Source of the DNA: JAYYZW01 sp965217605
GTDB lineage: Bacteria; Pseudomonadota; Gammaproteobacteria; Ga0077536
DNA length: 64,000 bases
Direction: 5' to 3'
Assembly (NCBI GenBank): GCA_965217605.1
Contig: CBDCJB010000003.1
Location: 310,001-374,000, forward strand
The first letter of the stretch is position 1. Every line of letters begins with the position of its first letter. The notes under the pieces were generated by a model. It did no database searches, was not told the DNA's origin, and saw nothing but the letters and a program-made list of their open reading frames with translations. This document shows positions 1 through 6,445 of the stretch, in pieces. The translations under genes and the position numbers were made by a program.

Positions 1-656
1 GGCAGATTCGCGTAGGCTTTGGCATCGTCCGTGTAAACTGTAACCCCTTGCTCGGTATGGGCTTCGACGAATTCGATCAGTGAGCGCTCGTCTGTGGACG
101 CTAGAGGCTGTGCCGCGACCTTGCCGCCGCGCTCGCGGGCACCGATTACGGGGGTCTTGTCCGCCGTGCCTCGGCCCTTGAGTTCCTTCCGCTTGGCCTT
201 TGACATGTTCTTACGCTTGCCGCCGATGTAGGTCTCATCGACTTCCACGATCCCGCGTAGCTGGTCGAAGTTGCCGCCGCAAGCCTCGCGGAGCCGTCCG
301 AGGACAAACCACGCGGTAGGTTGAGTAACGGAGATCTCTTTGCTCAATTGCATCGAGGACACGCCTTTGCGGACCGTCACCACCATGTAAATAGCATAGA
401 TCCACTTGTGCAACGGAACGTGCGAGCGCTCGAAGATTGACGCTGTTCGTACGGTGAACTCAGGACCTTTGCACTCGCGGCAGCGGTAGTAGCCCAACCG
501 CTTGCCTTTGCGGGCCGTGATCTTTTCCGCGCTTCCGCAATGCGGGCAAACCGGCTTACCGTTCCAGCGTTGATCTTCAAGGTAGATCCGCGCAGCCTCA
601 GCATCAGGAAACCGGTCGAACATCTGCAACAAACTAACCGTCACTCCGTCGTTCAT
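1..656 (-). CDS. IS1595-family (ISXO2-like) transposase, 3' end missing
   Basis: Reading the minus strand from the ATG at 656 gives at least 218 residues with no stop before the window edge. The N-terminal part carries a zinc-ribbon pattern, CPHC followed by CREC about 25 residues later. The catalytic region shows VEVDETYIGGKRK and then TDDAKAY, matching the first two acidic positions of the ISXO2-like DDE/DDN transposase domain. It would cut and join the ends of its own element. The last catalytic residue and the C-terminus lie outside the window. Only the left part is missing; no frameshift is seen in the portion present. Confidence 0.9.
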   Translation of the reverse strand, partial: MNDGVTVSLLQMFDRFPDAEAARIYLEDQRWNGKPVCPHCGSAEKITARKGKRLGYYRCRECKGPEFTVRTASIFERSHVPLHKWIYAIYMVVTVRKGVSSMQLSKEISVTQPTAWFVLGRLREACGGNFDQLRGIVEVDETYIGGKRKNMSKAKRKELKGRGTADKTPVIGARERGGKVAAQPLASTDERSLIEFVEAHTEQGVTVYTDDAKAYANL

Positions 657-737
657 TGCCACCTGATTTTCTCCTTTCTCGCCAACCTCTAGCGGTATTC
701 TCCCATGTTAGGATGGTGGAGTCAACTATATAAGTCC
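1..737 (-). mobile_element. IS1595-family insertion sequence, partial (cut by window edge)
   Basis: The element contains the transposase gene and ends near 737. There the sequence switches abruptly to one homologous to the cassette gene at 4241-4732: the shared reading starts at the CTA codon at 738. On the minus strand the outer end begins GGGACTTATATAG. The left end lies outside the window, so the target duplication cannot be checked. The insertion removed the N-terminal part of a cassette gene. Confidence 0.75.
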
Positions 738-1166
738 CTATTGTTTCTTGCCGTTGAAGTGCGGCGGAATAGACGTGCAACTCAGGCGGCTTCAGCCGAG
801 GCGCAAGCGTCTGGAATCAATTCATTGAATTCGGTACTTGTATCCGATACCGAACTTACAGATATATGGCTAATCGGCCTTGCAGATCCGAGCCAACTTG
901 ACGCTCAAAGCCGAATGAGGCTGGCTATCCACCTTCAGAGTTACATTAATCACTATATTGCGTTGCGCAGGCACTTTGATTCAGGCTCACTTCCGGAACG
1001 GAACTGGGATTTCGGGTGGCGACCTTTTTGCGCCTTAATGAATACCCCTGGTGGCCGCATCATGGCGAAAGAATTGGCGATTCCGCGAAATTTGCTAGCC
1101 GATATTACAGCGTATGGAGATGCCAACGACGAATATGCCTGGATGCCCGCATCGCCAAAAATTTGA
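738..1166 (+). pseudogene. 5'-truncated cassette gene (cassette D), membrane-anchored family
   Basis: From 738 the translation (LLFLAVEVRRNRRATQAAS...) matches the intact protein at 4241-4732 almost residue for residue to its end, but the first part of the membrane segment is gone. An ATG at 705 lies inside the IS1595 end and would add eleven unrelated residues (MLGWWSQLYKS), making a chimeric ORF. The IS3 element begins two bases after the stop codon, so any attC site that followed has been lost. Function is unknown. Its orientation is opposite to that of the other cassettes, which suggests a rearrangement. Confidence 0.75.
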
Positions 1167-1168
1167 GA

Positions 1169-1191
1169 TGGAGTTGACCCGCTTTCGTGGA
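1169..1191 (+). repeat. Left inverted repeat of the IS3 element
   Basis: These 23 bp match the reverse complement of 2395-2417 with three differences; both ends start TGGAGTTG. Confidence 0.85.
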
Positions 1192-1222
1192 TACCTGACC
1201 CTTTTAGAAGGAGGATTCCACG

Positions 1223-1531
1223 ATGCCCACAACACGAACTGCCTATCCACCGGCCTTCCGGCAACCGATGATCGAACGGGTACGGGCGGGCCGCAGCCCG
1301 GAAGACCTGGCACGCGAGTTTGAGCCGACCGCACAGACCGTACGCAACGGGGTCGCGCAGGCCGACCGTGATGAAGGTCGCCGCAACGACGGTCTGACCA
1401 CTGCCGAACGCGAAGAACTGCGGCGTCTGCGTCGGGAGAATCGGCGGCTACGTGAGGAACGGGAGATCCTTTCAAAAGCCACGGCCTGGTTCGCTCGGGA
1501 GACCGATTCGAGGAAATCTTCGCGTTCATGA
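1223..1531 (+). CDS. IS3-family transposase OrfA
   Basis: This 102-residue protein has an N-terminal helix-turn-helix region (SPEDLAREFEPTAQTVRNGV) and a C-terminal leucine-zipper-like, Arg/Glu-rich helix (about residues 58-88), the usual OrfA layout. It binds the element ends and multimerises. A strong AAGGAGG ribosome-binding site lies just upstream of the ATG. The stop overlaps the orfB start as ATGA at 1528-1531. orfB is in the -1 frame, so an OrfAB fusion by programmed -1 frameshifting is expected for this family, but the slip site was not identified with certainty. Confidence 0.9.
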   Translation: MPTTRTAYPPAFRQPMIERVRAGRSPEDLAREFEPTAQTVRNGVAQADRDEGRRNDGLTTAEREELRRLRRENRRLREEREILSKATAWFARETDSRKSSRS

Positions 1532-2376
1532 GCGTGAATCAGGCCACCTACCGGATCGCGCCGATGTGCCGGCTACTCGGTGTCTCCCCGAGTGGCTACG
1601 ACGCGTGTCGGACACGTGAACCCTCAGCGCGGTCGAAGCGCGACGCGCAACTCAAGGCCCGTATCCAGGCCATCCACAGCTGGAGTCGAGGCACCTATGG
1701 GGCAGCGCGTATTCACGCCGAGCGTGCGGATGAGGGGACGCACGTGGGTCGCAAGCGCGTCGCCAGGCTGCTGCGTGAATGGGGTTTGGCCGGGGTGAGT
1801 CGACGCACAAGGACGCGCACGACACGCCGCGATCACGATGCCCGCCCGGCGCCGGATCTGGTCGAGCGTCACTTCGTGGCTTCGCGGCCGGACGCACTGT
1901 GGGTTGCTGACGTGACCGACGTGCCGACGTGGGCGGGGTTCGTGTATCTGGCGGTTGTCGTCGATGCATTCAGTCGGCGCGTCGTAGGCGGGTCGATGGC
2001 GACGCATCTGCGCACTGAGCTCGTGCTCGAGGCGCTCAACATGGCGCTATGGCAGCGTCGACCGAAGAATGTGATCCATCACAGTGACCAGGGCTGCCAG
2101 TACACTTCGTTCGCCTTCGGCAAGCGCTGCCGGTTAATGGGTGTACAACCGTCGATGGGATCGGTCGGCGATTGCTACGATAACGCGATGGCCGAGAGCT
2201 TCTTCGCGACGCTCGAATGCGAACTCATCGACCGCCACAGTTTCAAGACGCAGGCCGACGCGAAGATGGCGATCTTCGCGTTCATCGAAGGCGGGTACAA
2301 CCCACACCGTCGTCACTCATCCCTCGGTCAGCAATCACCGCTAAACTATGAAAATAATTATCAACAGGCTGCTTGA
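1528..2376 (+). CDS. IS3-family transposase OrfB (DDE integrase)
   Basis: This 282-residue protein has an HTH_21-like N-terminal region and an rve integrase core. The catalytic triad is visible as WVADVTDV (first Asp), HHSDQGCQY (second Asp) and NAMAESFFATLECE (Glu). The C-terminal YNPHRRHSSLG motif is typical of the IS3 group. The reading frame is open upstream of the ATG (FEEIFAFMSVNQATY), which fits production as the second half of OrfAB. It appears intact and possibly active. Confidence 0.93.
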   Translation: MSVNQATYRIAPMCRLLGVSPSGYDACRTREPSARSKRDAQLKARIQAIHSWSRGTYGAARIHAERADEGTHVGRKRVARLLREWGLAGVSRRTRTRTTRRDHDARPAPDLVERHFVASRPDALWVADVTDVPTWAGFVYLAVVVDAFSRRVVGGSMATHLRTELVLEALNMALWQRRPKNVIHHSDQGCQYTSFAFGKRCRLMGVQPSMGSVGDCYDNAMAESFFATLECELIDRHSFKTQADAKMAIFAFIEGGYNPHRRHSSLGQQSPLNYENNYQQAA

Positions 2377-2394
2377 AACCCAAGCGCCATACCG

Positions 2395-2417
2395 TCCACG
2401 GAAACGGGGCAACTCCA
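2395..2417 (-). repeat. Right inverted repeat of the IS3 element
   Basis: This 23-bp partner of 1169-1191 marks the right boundary. Cassette C coding sequence resumes directly at 2418. Confidence 0.85.
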
Positions 2418-2677
2418 AGTTCCACTTGCGTTAGGACGTCGAGGCCACTGTGCGCGTGCTTTGTCGTACTAATGCCATAGATAATTATCCCACCGGCGGT
2501 ATTCGCGAATCCAGACGCAGCCTTTGCCAAATGGCTTTGCACATCTTTAGTTAACTTAGGTTCAGTTGGGGCTTTGCATTCTAAATGCAGGGTCTCAGCT
2601 TCAGCGTTATCAACAAGATCCTTTAGCCGGGCGAACGAAGAGATTTGCTTATAGAGTTCGAAGGCTCCATCGATCAT
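2418..2677 (-). pseudogene. 3'-truncated cassette gene (cassette C) with AlbA_2-like domain
   Basis: From the ATG at 2677 about 86 residues remain before the IS3 element interrupts the frame; the ORF then continues into IS DNA and stops there. Residues about 30-75 (LHLECKAP ... KAASGFANTAGGIIIYGI) resemble the Schlafen AlbA_2 domain, which is found in putative nucleic-acid-binding or ATPase proteins and often has a FAN(T)xGG signature. The start codon is 17 nt from an attC core site (2695-2701), which places the gene at the head of an integron cassette. The remainder of the gene is not in the window. The full-length function cannot be told. Confidence 0.7.
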
Positions 2678-2694
2678 ATTCGGCCTCTAATTCC

Positions 2695-2709
2695 GCCTAA
2701 CGACCAAGG
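2695..2709 (-). other. Distal end of attC site B, separated by the IS4-family insertion
   Basis: On the minus strand this reads CCTTGGTCGTTAGGC and includes a GTTRRRY core (GTTAGGC, 2695-2701). Rejoining it to 4045-4149 across the IS restores a full attC ending GCTTAGTCGTTAGGC. The 9 bp at 2701-2709 (CGACCAAGG) and those at 4045-4053 (CGACTAAGC) are the likely, slightly diverged, target duplication. Confidence 0.7.
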
Positions 2710-2727
2710 CTAAGGTATCCCCACGAA
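2710..2727 (+). repeat. Left inverted repeat of the IS4-family element
   Basis: These 18 bp pair with 4027-4044 at 15 positions. The outer end abuts the putative target duplication at 2701-2709. Confidence 0.75.
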
Positions 2728-2826
2728 TGTGAGGAGAAAAGTGATCTAAAACAGAGAGATAGCAGCGCATCGTGTTCTCTGATCCAATGATCGTTACCAC
2801 ACGTAACATCGGGCAGAGGAAACACG

Positions 2827-4026
2827 ATGCGCATACTCAAAGTATTACATAGAACCGTATTCGACTCAGTCCCTTCCATTCACCAAACCCGCGGCCGTGC
2901 ATTGGCGGTAACCGTGGCGTCATTATTAGGTGGCGCCTTCCTTACCGTAACCGCGCTCGGACGCGGACTCGATAGCGCGGCACGAACCAAACACAACATC
3001 AAACGCGTCGACCGATTAGTCTCCAACCCGCACCTACAACGTGAACGGCTCAGCCTCTACCGGGCCTTGTGTCATCGTCTCTGCCAACACCTCCCTCAAC
3101 CCGTCATCATCATCGACTGGTCCGATATCATCCAACAACAACGGATCATGCTGATCCGTGCAGCGCTGGTCGTCGACGGGCGGGCTATCCCACTGTATGA
3201 AGCCGCCTATCCCTTAAAGCACTACAACAAACCGCGTACCCATCAGCGCTTCTTATTGGAATTGAGCACCTTGCTGCCCGCACACTGCGTCCCGATTATC
3301 GTCACTGATGCGGGCTTTCGTGGACCCTGGTTCAAGGCCGTCGAAGCGTTGGGATGGCATTGGATAGGTCGCGTGCGCAATGTCATCAATTATCGGCTTC
3401 TATCACGTAAAACCTGGCGTAAAACCACAGACCTATACTATCGCGCGCGCACTCAACCTCGTTATCTCGGCGCCGCTGAACTGTCCTCTAAATCACCCTA
3501 TCTGTGTCATCTCTATCTCTACAAAAAGCGCAAGCAACATCGCAAAGCCAACCGCTCTGTCATCCACTTGGCCAAACACGGCACCAGTGAAACCTTCGCC
3601 GAACAACAACGACAACCTTGGCTCATCGCTACCAACCTGTCACCGCAATCATTCTCACCAAAACACATGATCAATCTCTACGGCAAACGCATGCAGATCG
3701 AGTTGTCTTTTCGTGACCTGAAAAATGACCGCTTCGGCTTGGGTTTCTCGCTCACTCGAACAACGCGCATCGACCGACTCAATAGCCTGCTCCTGATCGG
3801 CACCTTGGCTACGTTATGTTTATGGTGGCTCGGTTTACTCGCGCGCGCAAAGCAATGGCATCTACACTTCCAGGCCAACACCGTCCAACATCGTAACGTG
3901 CTTTCTGCAACCTTCCTTGGCAGAGAGGTCTTGGCGCGAAACGATTACGGCTTCAGTTTCAAAGACCTGATCCGGGCACATCGACAACTACTCGAAGCTA
4001 TCGAATCCGCCCATCAACTCGACTAA
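2827..4026 (+). CDS. IS4-family transposase
   Basis: This 399-residue DDE transposase of the IS4 family shows the expected motifs: IIIDWSD near residue 99 (first Asp), IVTDAGFRG near residue 159 (second Asp), and YGKRMQIELSFRDLKN near residue 288, which is the YREK-type signature containing the catalytic Glu. It performs cut-and-paste transposition of the surrounding element. The gene fills the element from about 117 bp inside the left end to the right inverted repeat. The frame is complete with no internal stop, so it may still be functional. Confidence 0.92.
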   Translation: MRILKVLHRTVFDSVPSIHQTRGRALAVTVASLLGGAFLTVTALGRGLDSAARTKHNIKRVDRLVSNPHLQRERLSLYRALCHRLCQHLPQPVIIIDWSDIIQQQRIMLIRAALVVDGRAIPLYEAAYPLKHYNKPRTHQRFLLELSTLLPAHCVPIIVTDAGFRGPWFKAVEALGWHWIGRVRNVINYRLLSRKTWRKTTDLYYRARTQPRYLGAAELSSKSPYLCHLYLYKKRKQHRKANRSVIHLAKHGTSETFAEQQRQPWLIATNLSPQSFSPKHMINLYGKRMQIELSFRDLKNDRFGLGFSLTRTTRIDRLNSLLLIGTLATLCLWWLGLLARAKQWHLHFQANTVQHRNVLSATFLGREVLARNDYGFSFKDLIRAHRQLLEAIESAHQLD

Positions 4027-4044
4027 TTCGTGGGGATCCATCAG
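4027..4044 (-). repeat. Right inverted repeat of the IS4-family element
   Basis: This is the partner of 2710-2727; the transposase stop codon abuts it. The adjacent CGACTAAGC (4045-4053) is the putative target duplication. Confidence 0.75.
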
Positions 4045-4149
4045 CGACTAAGCTCAGCGGCATTTCGCAGCGCGCTTTCTTGGGACGAAAATAAACCGCC
4101 GGCCCAAGAAAGCTCGCTGTGGAGTGTCCGGTTCAGCGCCTTGTTAGGT
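4045..4149 (-). other. attC site B (major part), integron recombination site
   Basis: On the minus strand the segment begins at an RYYYAAC core (ACCTAAC, 4149-4143). It then has a CGCTGAACCGG arm and a long imperfect palindrome (the CCCAAGAAAGC arm near 4103-4113 pairs with a GCTTTCTTGGG arm near 4074-4084), and ends CCGCTGAGCTTAGTCG at the IS4 insertion. The missing R' core GTTAGGC lies at 2695-2701. The layout is that of a 60-to-140-bp folded attC. It follows the cassette B gene and precedes cassette C, both on the minus strand. Confidence 0.75.
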
Positions 4150-4220
4150 GGCGGGGTGTTTAACGAAGCCGTGGCCATTTTTTCTTTATCTCCCGGCGTC
4201 TATTCAGTTGCACTTCGATT
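4143..4220 (-). repeat. Conserved cassette tail block next to attC B
   Basis: About 78 bp between the cassette B stop codon and the attC arm are clearly similar to 4855-4934, next to attC A. The most conserved part is TTAACGAAGCC followed by GGCCATTTTTTCTTTAT (plus strand). The similarity extends outside the attC core and outside the genes, so the two cassettes share a common 3' untranslated tail. Confidence 0.65.
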
Positions 4221-4240
4221 GGAAATCTACGTGCATCGTC

Positions 4241-4732
4241 TCAAGTCTTGGGCGGCACGGGCATCCAGGGATATTCACCATTGGCATCTCCATACGCCGC
4301 TATATCGGCGACCAAATCCGGCGGAATTGCTAATTCTTTTGCCATGATGCGACCGCCGGGGGTATTCAATAAGGCGCAAAATGGTTGCCATCCGAAATCC
4401 CAGTTGCCTTCGGGGAGCGAACCTGAGTCAAAGTGCCTCCGCAACGCAATGTAATGATTAACGTAACTCTGAAGCTGGATGGCCAGCCTCATCCGGCTTT
4501 GGGCGTTAAGTTGCGCCGGATCGGCTAGGCCGGCTAACCAAATGTCTACGAGTTCGGGATCGGATACGAGTACTGAGTTCAGTGAGTTAATTCCAGACGC
4601 TTGCGCGTCAGCCGAAGCCGCCTGGGTCGCATGTCTATTCCGCCGAACCTCGACAGCAAGAAATAGTAGCGTTACTACGATTGCGACTCCGCCGATGACC
4701 TCAGCTACTACGCCTACGACTTCCCATCCCAT
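4241..4732 (-). CDS. Cassette B: short membrane-anchored protein of unknown function
   Basis: This 163-residue protein has one N-terminal membrane segment (about residues 5-27, VVGVVAEVIGGVAIVVTLLFLAV) followed by EVRRNRHATQAAS and a soluble helical domain. The pattern (E/D)xIGxxAVVVTLxxLAxxVR is shared with the protein at 4940-5458 and the fragment at 738-1166. No catalytic motif is visible. The ATG is 19 nt from the GTTAGGT core of attC A, the gene is followed by attC B, and both lie on the same strand, so it is an integron gene cassette. GC is lower than in the chromosomal genes. Function unknown. Confidence 0.8.
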   Translation of the reverse strand: MGWEVVGVVAEVIGGVAIVVTLLFLAVEVRRNRHATQAASADAQASGINSLNSVLVSDPELVDIWLAGLADPAQLNAQSRMRLAIQLQSYVNHYIALRRHFDSGSLPEGNWDFGWQPFCALLNTPGGRIMAKELAIPPDLVADIAAYGDANGEYPWMPVPPKT

Positions 4733-4751
4733 GTGTTATGTCTCTAAATGC

Positions 4752-4861
4752 ACCTAACGCTGAGTTGAGCGGCGTTTCACAGCGGGCTTGCCGGAAGCGA
4801 AAATACGCAGCCGCTGGAGGAAAGCCCGCTGTGAAACGTCCGCTCCAACGCCTTGTTAGGC
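4752..4861 (-). other. attC site A, complete integron recombination site (110 bp)
   Basis: The ends are ACCTAAC (4752-4758, plus strand) and GTTAGGC (4855-4861), matching the RYYYAAC/GTTRRRY consensus. Inside them lie GAGTTGAGCGG and CCGCTCCAAC arms, then a near-perfect inner palindrome: GTTTCACAGCGGGC near 4774-4787 pairs with GCCCGCTGTGAAAC near 4824-4837. The asymmetry, with CCGCTCAACTCAGC before the GTTAGGT core, puts the cassette direction on the minus strand. This agrees with both neighbouring genes. Confidence 0.88.
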
Positions 4862-4934
4862 GGCAGGGCGTTAAACGAAGCCTTAGCCATTTTTTTCTTT
4901 ATATCCCTACGACCGGTTAGTCGCACTGCAATTG
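4855..4934 (-). repeat. Conserved cassette tail block next to attC A
   Basis: This is the counterpart of 4143-4220. It shares the TTAAACGAAGCC and CCATTTTTTTCTTTATAT segments and lies between the cassette A stop codon and attC A. Confidence 0.65.
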
Positions 4935-4939
4935 TTATT

Positions 4940-5458
4940 TCACTCGTCTTTTCGATCGAAGATTCGAGCTTTGGCGTGATAGGACCATCCGCTGTCTTTA
5001 CTTTCTTCTCGGAGACGGTCTAAAAACGATACAAAGCCATCGCTAAGGGGGATAAAGCCGGCATCCAAACACTTAGTTATAGATTCGTAGTTCATTAACC
5101 CTCGCAGAATCTTTTCATGCACCGCCCAGGTTCCTTCCGGCAGCATCCCGGCCATATATTCTTGGTACAAAGTGTCTTTCATCAAGAAGTGTTCGGTGTA
5201 CCACATTATTAGACGTTCGCGTTCTACGTCTTCGAGCGTCTCTGGGTTCTCTAATCCAACCGAAAGGATCTGAGCGAAATCTGGGCTTATAGCTCCCTGC
5301 ATCGCCTCGTTCGACCAGTATCGACCCGATTCGAACCGCGCTGCCGATTCGCTAGCACGTGTACTCTGACGTACCTGTACGGCGAGATAAACAAGCGTTA
5401 CAACGATAGCAACGCTGCCGACGATATCTGCGATCGCGGAAATTGCCTCCCAATTCAC
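4940..5458 (-). CDS. Cassette A: short membrane-anchored protein of unknown function
   Basis: This 172-residue protein starts at a GTG (5458) after an AAAGAGAG ribosome-binding site, 16 nt from a GTTAGGC core. Residues about 5-28 form a membrane segment (ISAIADIVGSVAIVVTLVYLAV) followed by QVRQSTRASES, the same N-terminal layout as cassette B. The rest is a helical soluble domain with conserved Trp and acidic residues (MWYTEHF, LPEGTWAVHE). The LPEGTW motif aligns with LPEGNWDF in cassette B, which supports homology beyond the membrane segment. It is the first cassette of the remaining array. Function unknown. Confidence 0.8.
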   Translation of the reverse strand: MNWEAISAIADIVGSVAIVVTLVYLAVQVRQSTRASESAARFESGRYWSNEAMQGAISPDFAQILSVGLENPETLEDVERERLIMWYTEHFLMKDTLYQEYMAGMLPEGTWAVHEKILRGLMNYESITKCLDAGFIPLSDGFVSFLDRLREESKDSGWSYHAKARIFDRKDE

Positions 5459-5474
5459 TGATGCTCTCTTTGAC

Positions 5475-5481
5475 GCCTAAC
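5475..5481 (-). other. Cassette boundary core site at the array end
   Basis: On the minus strand this reads GTTAGGC, a GTTRRRY core, placed 16 nt before the cassette A start just as in the other cassettes. No RYYYAAC partner or folded attC lies within 100 bp upstream, no attI resembling known ones is evident, and no integron integrase gene is in the window. The AT-rich segment 5482-5581 between this site and the hydrolase gene shows no other feature. It may be a remnant attI or a secondary insertion site. Confidence 0.55.
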
Positions 5482-5581
5482 AGTTAACTAGACAGAATCA
5501 TTAAATAGAGCAATAGATAGCATCTGCCTAGCATCGTATTTAGTGCCTCATTTTTATGGTGCGCCATGTCTGAAAGCCTGT

Positions 5582-6427
5582 TTACTGCCTACTCGTCCCA
5601 GTGAGCGACCATTGGGACCCTTCTGCTCGGGCACGTTCTTCAACTTTCAATTTAAGCAGATGGGCGTGCAGTGATTTCGCCGCCCATTGGTGCAGGCTCT
5701 CATCGACGTCGTCATAGACGACCGGTGTGAGCGCTTCAATCGCAGCGGGCCCGATCCGTTCCAGCGCATCGATGACTTTTCGTTCACGCATGAGTCGATG
5801 CTCGATGAGATGCCGAACTTCCGCTTTCGGGTCGTCGATCAAATCACCGTGTCCGGGCGCGATGTAGGCAATGTCATAGTTCAACATGCGTTCCAACGAG
5901 TCGATGTAGTCTTTCATATTGCCAGCCGGTGGCACGATGACGACGGTCGAGCCGCCCATGATGTGATCGCCGGTCATCAAGATCTGATCTTCTTCGAGGA
6001 GATAACAGACGTGATTGGAGACGTGGCCCGGTGTGAGCAGCGCACGAAGCGTGAATTCGGGCGTCTTTATACGTTCGTCTTGTACAACGGCACGGGCCGC
6101 GCCGAAGCTCACATCCTGATAGCCGTCGTTTTCGATCACGTTACCGATGAGTTCGGCACCGGTACGCTCGGCCAGCGGGTATGCCGCGGGCGAGTGGTCG
6201 CGATGAGTGTGGGTGACGATAATCCATTTGAGCCGTGAGCCAAACAGTCGAATGATGGCTTCCATGTGCGCTTCGATCGCGGGTCCCGGATCGATCAACG
6301 CTAGCTCGTTCCTGCCGACGACATAGCTATTGGTGCCGGGCCCGGTCATGACGCCGGAATTGGGCGCGGTGATGCGCCTAAGCCTGGGCGACAGATCGAC
6401 GGCCTCTCCATAGGTAATTTCAGGCAT
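5582..6427 (-). CDS. Metallo-beta-lactamase-fold hydrolase (LACTB2/glyoxalase II-like)
   Basis: This 281-residue protein has the zinc-binding THTHRDHS motif (H73, H75, D77, H78), a later GHVSNHVCY, a TGDHIMGG aspartate and an APGHGD histidine, which complete a binuclear site. The C-terminal 60 residues look like the winged-helix tail of LACTB2-type enzymes. It probably hydrolyses a thioester, lactone or related bond in the cytoplasm; the substrate is unknown. It is the first chromosomal gene next to the cassette array and is followed on the same strand, 18 bp upstream, by an amidase. The two may be cotranscribed. Confidence 0.85.
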   Translation of the reverse strand: MPEITYGEAVDLSPRLRRITAPNSGVMTGPGTNSYVVGRNELALIDPGPAIEAHMEAIIRLFGSRLKWIIVTHTHRDHSPAAYPLAERTGAELIGNVIENDGYQDVSFGAARAVVQDERIKTPEFTLRALLTPGHVSNHVCYLLEEDQILMTGDHIMGGSTVVIVPPAGNMKDYIDSLERMLNYDIAYIAPGHGDLIDDPKAEVRHLIEHRLMRERKVIDALERIGPAAIEALTPVVYDDVDESLHQWAAKSLHAHLLKLKVEERARAEGSQWSLTGTSRQ

Positions 6428-6445
6428 ATTTAATCTCTGATGTGG

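Larger units (their letters stand above)
1169..2417 (+). mobile_element. IS3-family insertion sequence, complete
   Basis: This is a 1,249-bp element with two overlapping transposase frames. It is bounded by 23-bp imperfect inverted repeats at 1169-1191 and 2395-2417, which begin TGGAGTTG(A/C)CCCG. The flanking bases (AGA before, AGT after) do not give a convincing 3-4-bp target duplication. The left flank is the tail of one cassette gene and the right flank is the interior of a different cassette gene in the opposite orientation. The insertion point therefore also looks like a rearrangement junction. Confidence 0.9.
2710..4044 (+). mobile_element. IS4-family insertion sequence inserted inside an attC site
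   Basis: This is a 1,335-bp element bounded by 18-bp imperfect inverted repeats at 2710-2727 and 4027-4044, which match at 15 of 18 positions and share the inner ATCCCCACGAA. It carries a single transposase gene. Flanking 9-mers match at seven positions, as expected for an aged target duplication. The target is the L'-R' arm of an integron attC site, so the insertion has probably blocked recombination there. Confidence 0.85.

Noticed and set aside
4738..4920. 60-residue ORF across attC site A
   Set aside because: The sequence is explained by the folded recombination site; no coding signal.
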